A stretch of DNA of 34,673 nt. It comes from Chthoniobacteraceae bacterium. GTDB lineage: Bacteria; Verrucomicrobiota; Verrucomicrobiia; Chthoniobacterales; Chthoniobacteraceae. Made by a program: the position numbers and the translations under genes. Of the stretch, positions 33,836 to 34,673 are shown piece after piece. Each line of letters starts with the position of its first letter. The first letter of the stretch is position 1. The notes under the pieces were generated by a model. It was not told where the DNA came from. It saw only the letters and a program-made list of their open reading frames with translations, and searched no databases. The stretch spans positions 1-34,673 of the forward strand of contig CANJZW010000049.1 of the NCBI GenBank assembly GCA_947479475.1, given 5' to 3'.

Positions 33836-34074
33836 GTGCAAAAGGAAATTGCTCCCCCCCCGGCACGATTTCTTCAACCTGGACGCGGGAGCGTTAAGGA
33901 ACTCCTGGAATGGTGGAATACCCGGGCCCCCGAACTCTCGCCGGTCCTCACCTCGGCGATCCTGCACTACCGCTTTGAGGATATTCACCCGTTTGCGGAC
34001 GGGAACGGGCGCACAGGACGAGCCCTAGGTGGGAGCTCTACCGACAAGAAACGGACCCGACTGGCTACAGGTAA
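33836..34074 (+). pseudogene. Fic-family protein remnant, truncated and frameshifted
   Basis: From about 33836 the frame reads [40 protein letters not shown] and then [20 protein letters not shown], the core of a Fic domain including the catalytic motif [12 protein letters not shown]. Fic enzymes transfer AMP or related groups to target proteins. At about 34027 the frame breaks: the expected continuation WELYR is found one frame over (34028-34042), then ends at a stop at 34074. The N-terminal half, including any inhibitory helix, and the C-terminal part are missing, so no active protein is expected. The 5' end of the fragment is the second copy of the repeat that flanks pyk. Confidence 0.78.
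33856..33897 (+). repeat. Direct repeat flanking pyk, copy B (inside Fic relic)
   Basis: Partner of 32092-32133, 37 of 42 positions identical, including the 13-base run CCCCCCGGCACGA and the 11-base run GGGAGCGTTAA. Here the sequence is continuous with the Fic-domain remnant, which shows that this copy is in its original context. Confidence 0.8.
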
Positions 34075-34274
34075 CGCTCCCAAGCGTCTAAAAAGACCTC
34101 CTCCAAGTAGCCTTTCGAATCGGGTTCGCCCGTAAAACTCAGCGTCTTGCTGCAAATCCCGCACTCGCGCAGAAGCCGCGCCATTCTTCCCGCGGGACCG
34201 TTCGGGTTGCCATATTGAAGGTCCTTTGCCCAACGCTCCGCCCACGGGTCGCACAAAAGAGCCCTAGGTTGCAT
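34065..34274 (-). pseudogene. C-terminal fragment resembling a DUF3631 phage/plasmid protein
   Basis: 69-residue frame ending LLRECGICSKTLSF and [17 protein letters not shown]. This matches, from memory, the end of DUF3631 domains (LARLLKPFGI...KGY..edF.DAWaRYL) found in primase- or helicase-like proteins of phages and plasmids. DPWAERW near the start fits the motif that precedes it. The frame stays open upstream of the ATG to about 34334, so the ATG is probably incidental and the rest of the protein has been lost. It lies tail to tail with the Fic remnant, so this patch looks like the debris of a mobile element. Confidence 0.5.
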
Positions 34275-34294
34275 CCATGAGCTTGCGGGGCAAA

Positions 34295-34519
34295 TTATAC
34301 TGCCTGTTCCGCCCGCGCCTTCTGAAGTTTTCTAAATTTAGTTTGTCCCCGTTTTACCATTTCACCGGACGATTGGAGAACCCATGCCCGCCGAATCCCA
34401 GGCCATCCACAAAGCAAAAGAAACGGCGATGTCATCAGCGTCAGTAGCGTTGCAGGCAATCCAAAAACGCACGCCTCAGCGAGCAACCACCAGCGGACCT
34501 TTGTTGGGATGGGATCCAT
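34295..34519 (-). CDS. Small putative membrane protein
   Basis: 74-residue frame with a hydrophobic stretch (about residues 10-40, WWLLAEACVFGLPATLL and onward to FLLLCGWPGI), long enough for one membrane span or a hairpin, and a basic C-terminal tail (KFRKLQKARAEQ). I do not recognise the family. The ATG at 34519 has no Shine-Dalgarno. Composition and the clear hydrophobic-then-basic layout favour a real gene, but it lies in a patch of gene relics, so it could also be one. The downstream frame (34065-34274) starts 20 bp beyond its stop. Confidence 0.38.
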   Translation of the reverse strand: MDPIPTKVRWWLLAEACVFGLPATLLTLMTSPFLLLCGWPGIRRAWVLQSSGEMVKRGQTKFRKLQKARAEQAV

Positions 34520-34673
34520 GTTTATTTTTCACAGCCATCCCACAGCCTGGCGAAAACGTGGGATTTAGAAGAATGGTACAGAGTAACGGAGGCGGATTCT
34601 GAACAGAGGCATTTGCAACTTTTACGACCGTCTTTTTCTTTTTCTGTGTGGCTGCTGTCCCATGAGATTTACA
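34520..34673. other. Right edge, no gene seen
   Basis: The last 154 bp show no convincing reading frame, although a T-rich tract (TTTTTCTTTTT) lies near 34635. It may be the upstream region of the small membrane protein gene or of a gene outside the window. Confidence 0.4.

Noticed and set aside
33615..33866. 83-codon minus-strand frame after pyk
   Set aside because: Its sequence comes from the palindromic stem-loops and overlaps the Fic relic; nothing suggests a real protein.
34020..34269. 11-bp direct repeat GAGCCCTAGGT at 34020-34030 and 34259-34269 as a target-site duplication
   Set aside because: The Fic coding similarity (WELYR) continues past the first copy, so it is not an insertion edge; the repeat may be chance.

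Overview
The window is GC-rich, densely coding chromosomal DNA from a Gram-negative bacterium. It carries genes for Kdo activation (kdsB), lipid A synthesis (lpxD) and outer-membrane assembly (bamA, ompH/skp). The side-by-side kdsB-pyrG pair, also known from Chlamydia, a Tat-exported Gfo/Idh/MocA oxidoreductase, and many genes without a Shine-Dalgarno sequence suggest the PVC superphylum, most likely Verrucomicrobiota (perhaps Opitutae). This is an inference from gene content; there is no rRNA gene in the window to confirm it.

Layout. 0.3-3.0 kb (minus): lemA and a membrane M48 metalloprotease, separated by a structured spacer with heptamer repeats. 3.1-7.2 kb (plus): kdsB, pyrG, aroK and queG, closely spaced or overlapping. 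7.2-9.7 kb: glpX (minus) and ychF (plus), divergent. 9.9-13.0 kb (plus): an active HtrA-type serine protease followed 7 bp later by a paralogue that has lost its catalytic His and Ser. 13.0-17.1 kb (minus): bamA, ompH and lpxD, the outer-membrane biogenesis block. 17.4-18.2 kb: a small DMT-like membrane protein, then the decayed 3' end of a second pyruvate kinase gene. 18.3-20.9 kb: Gfo/Idh/MocA oxidoreductase (minus) and threonine aldolase (plus), divergent. 21.0-25.1 kb (minus): a secreted seven-repeat propeller and a GH63-type glycosidase. 25.5-27.5 kb (plus): a YjhG/YagF-type D-xylonate dehydratase. 27.6-31.7 kb (plus): a PerR-like Fur-family regulator, then sufC, sufB and sufD. 31.8-34.7 kb: a small secreted peptide, pyruvate kinase, and a degraded accessory patch with a broken Fic gene and a DUF3631 primase-type relic.

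How genes work together. PyrG supplies the CTP that KdsB uses. BamA, OmpH/Skp and LpxD build the outer membrane, and the HtrA pair probably handles envelope protein quality control. A PerR-like regulator with its own candidate operator probably controls the Fe-S assembly genes sufCBD. GlpX and Pyk act at opposite control points of glycolysis and gluconeogenesis.

Most notable signals: (1) pyk is flanked by imperfect 42-bp direct repeats that both read as Fic-protein segments, while a dead pyk 3' end lies 14-15 kb away, suggesting gene relocation or replacement; (2) the tandem protease/pseudoprotease pair; (3) a PerR-like regulator with Cys in place of one Asp metal ligand, next to a PerR-box-like palindrome; (4) a pyruvate kinase with altered potassium-site residues; (5) heptamer repeats just upstream of the M48 protease. 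No CRISPR array, tRNA, rRNA or intact insertion sequence was seen.
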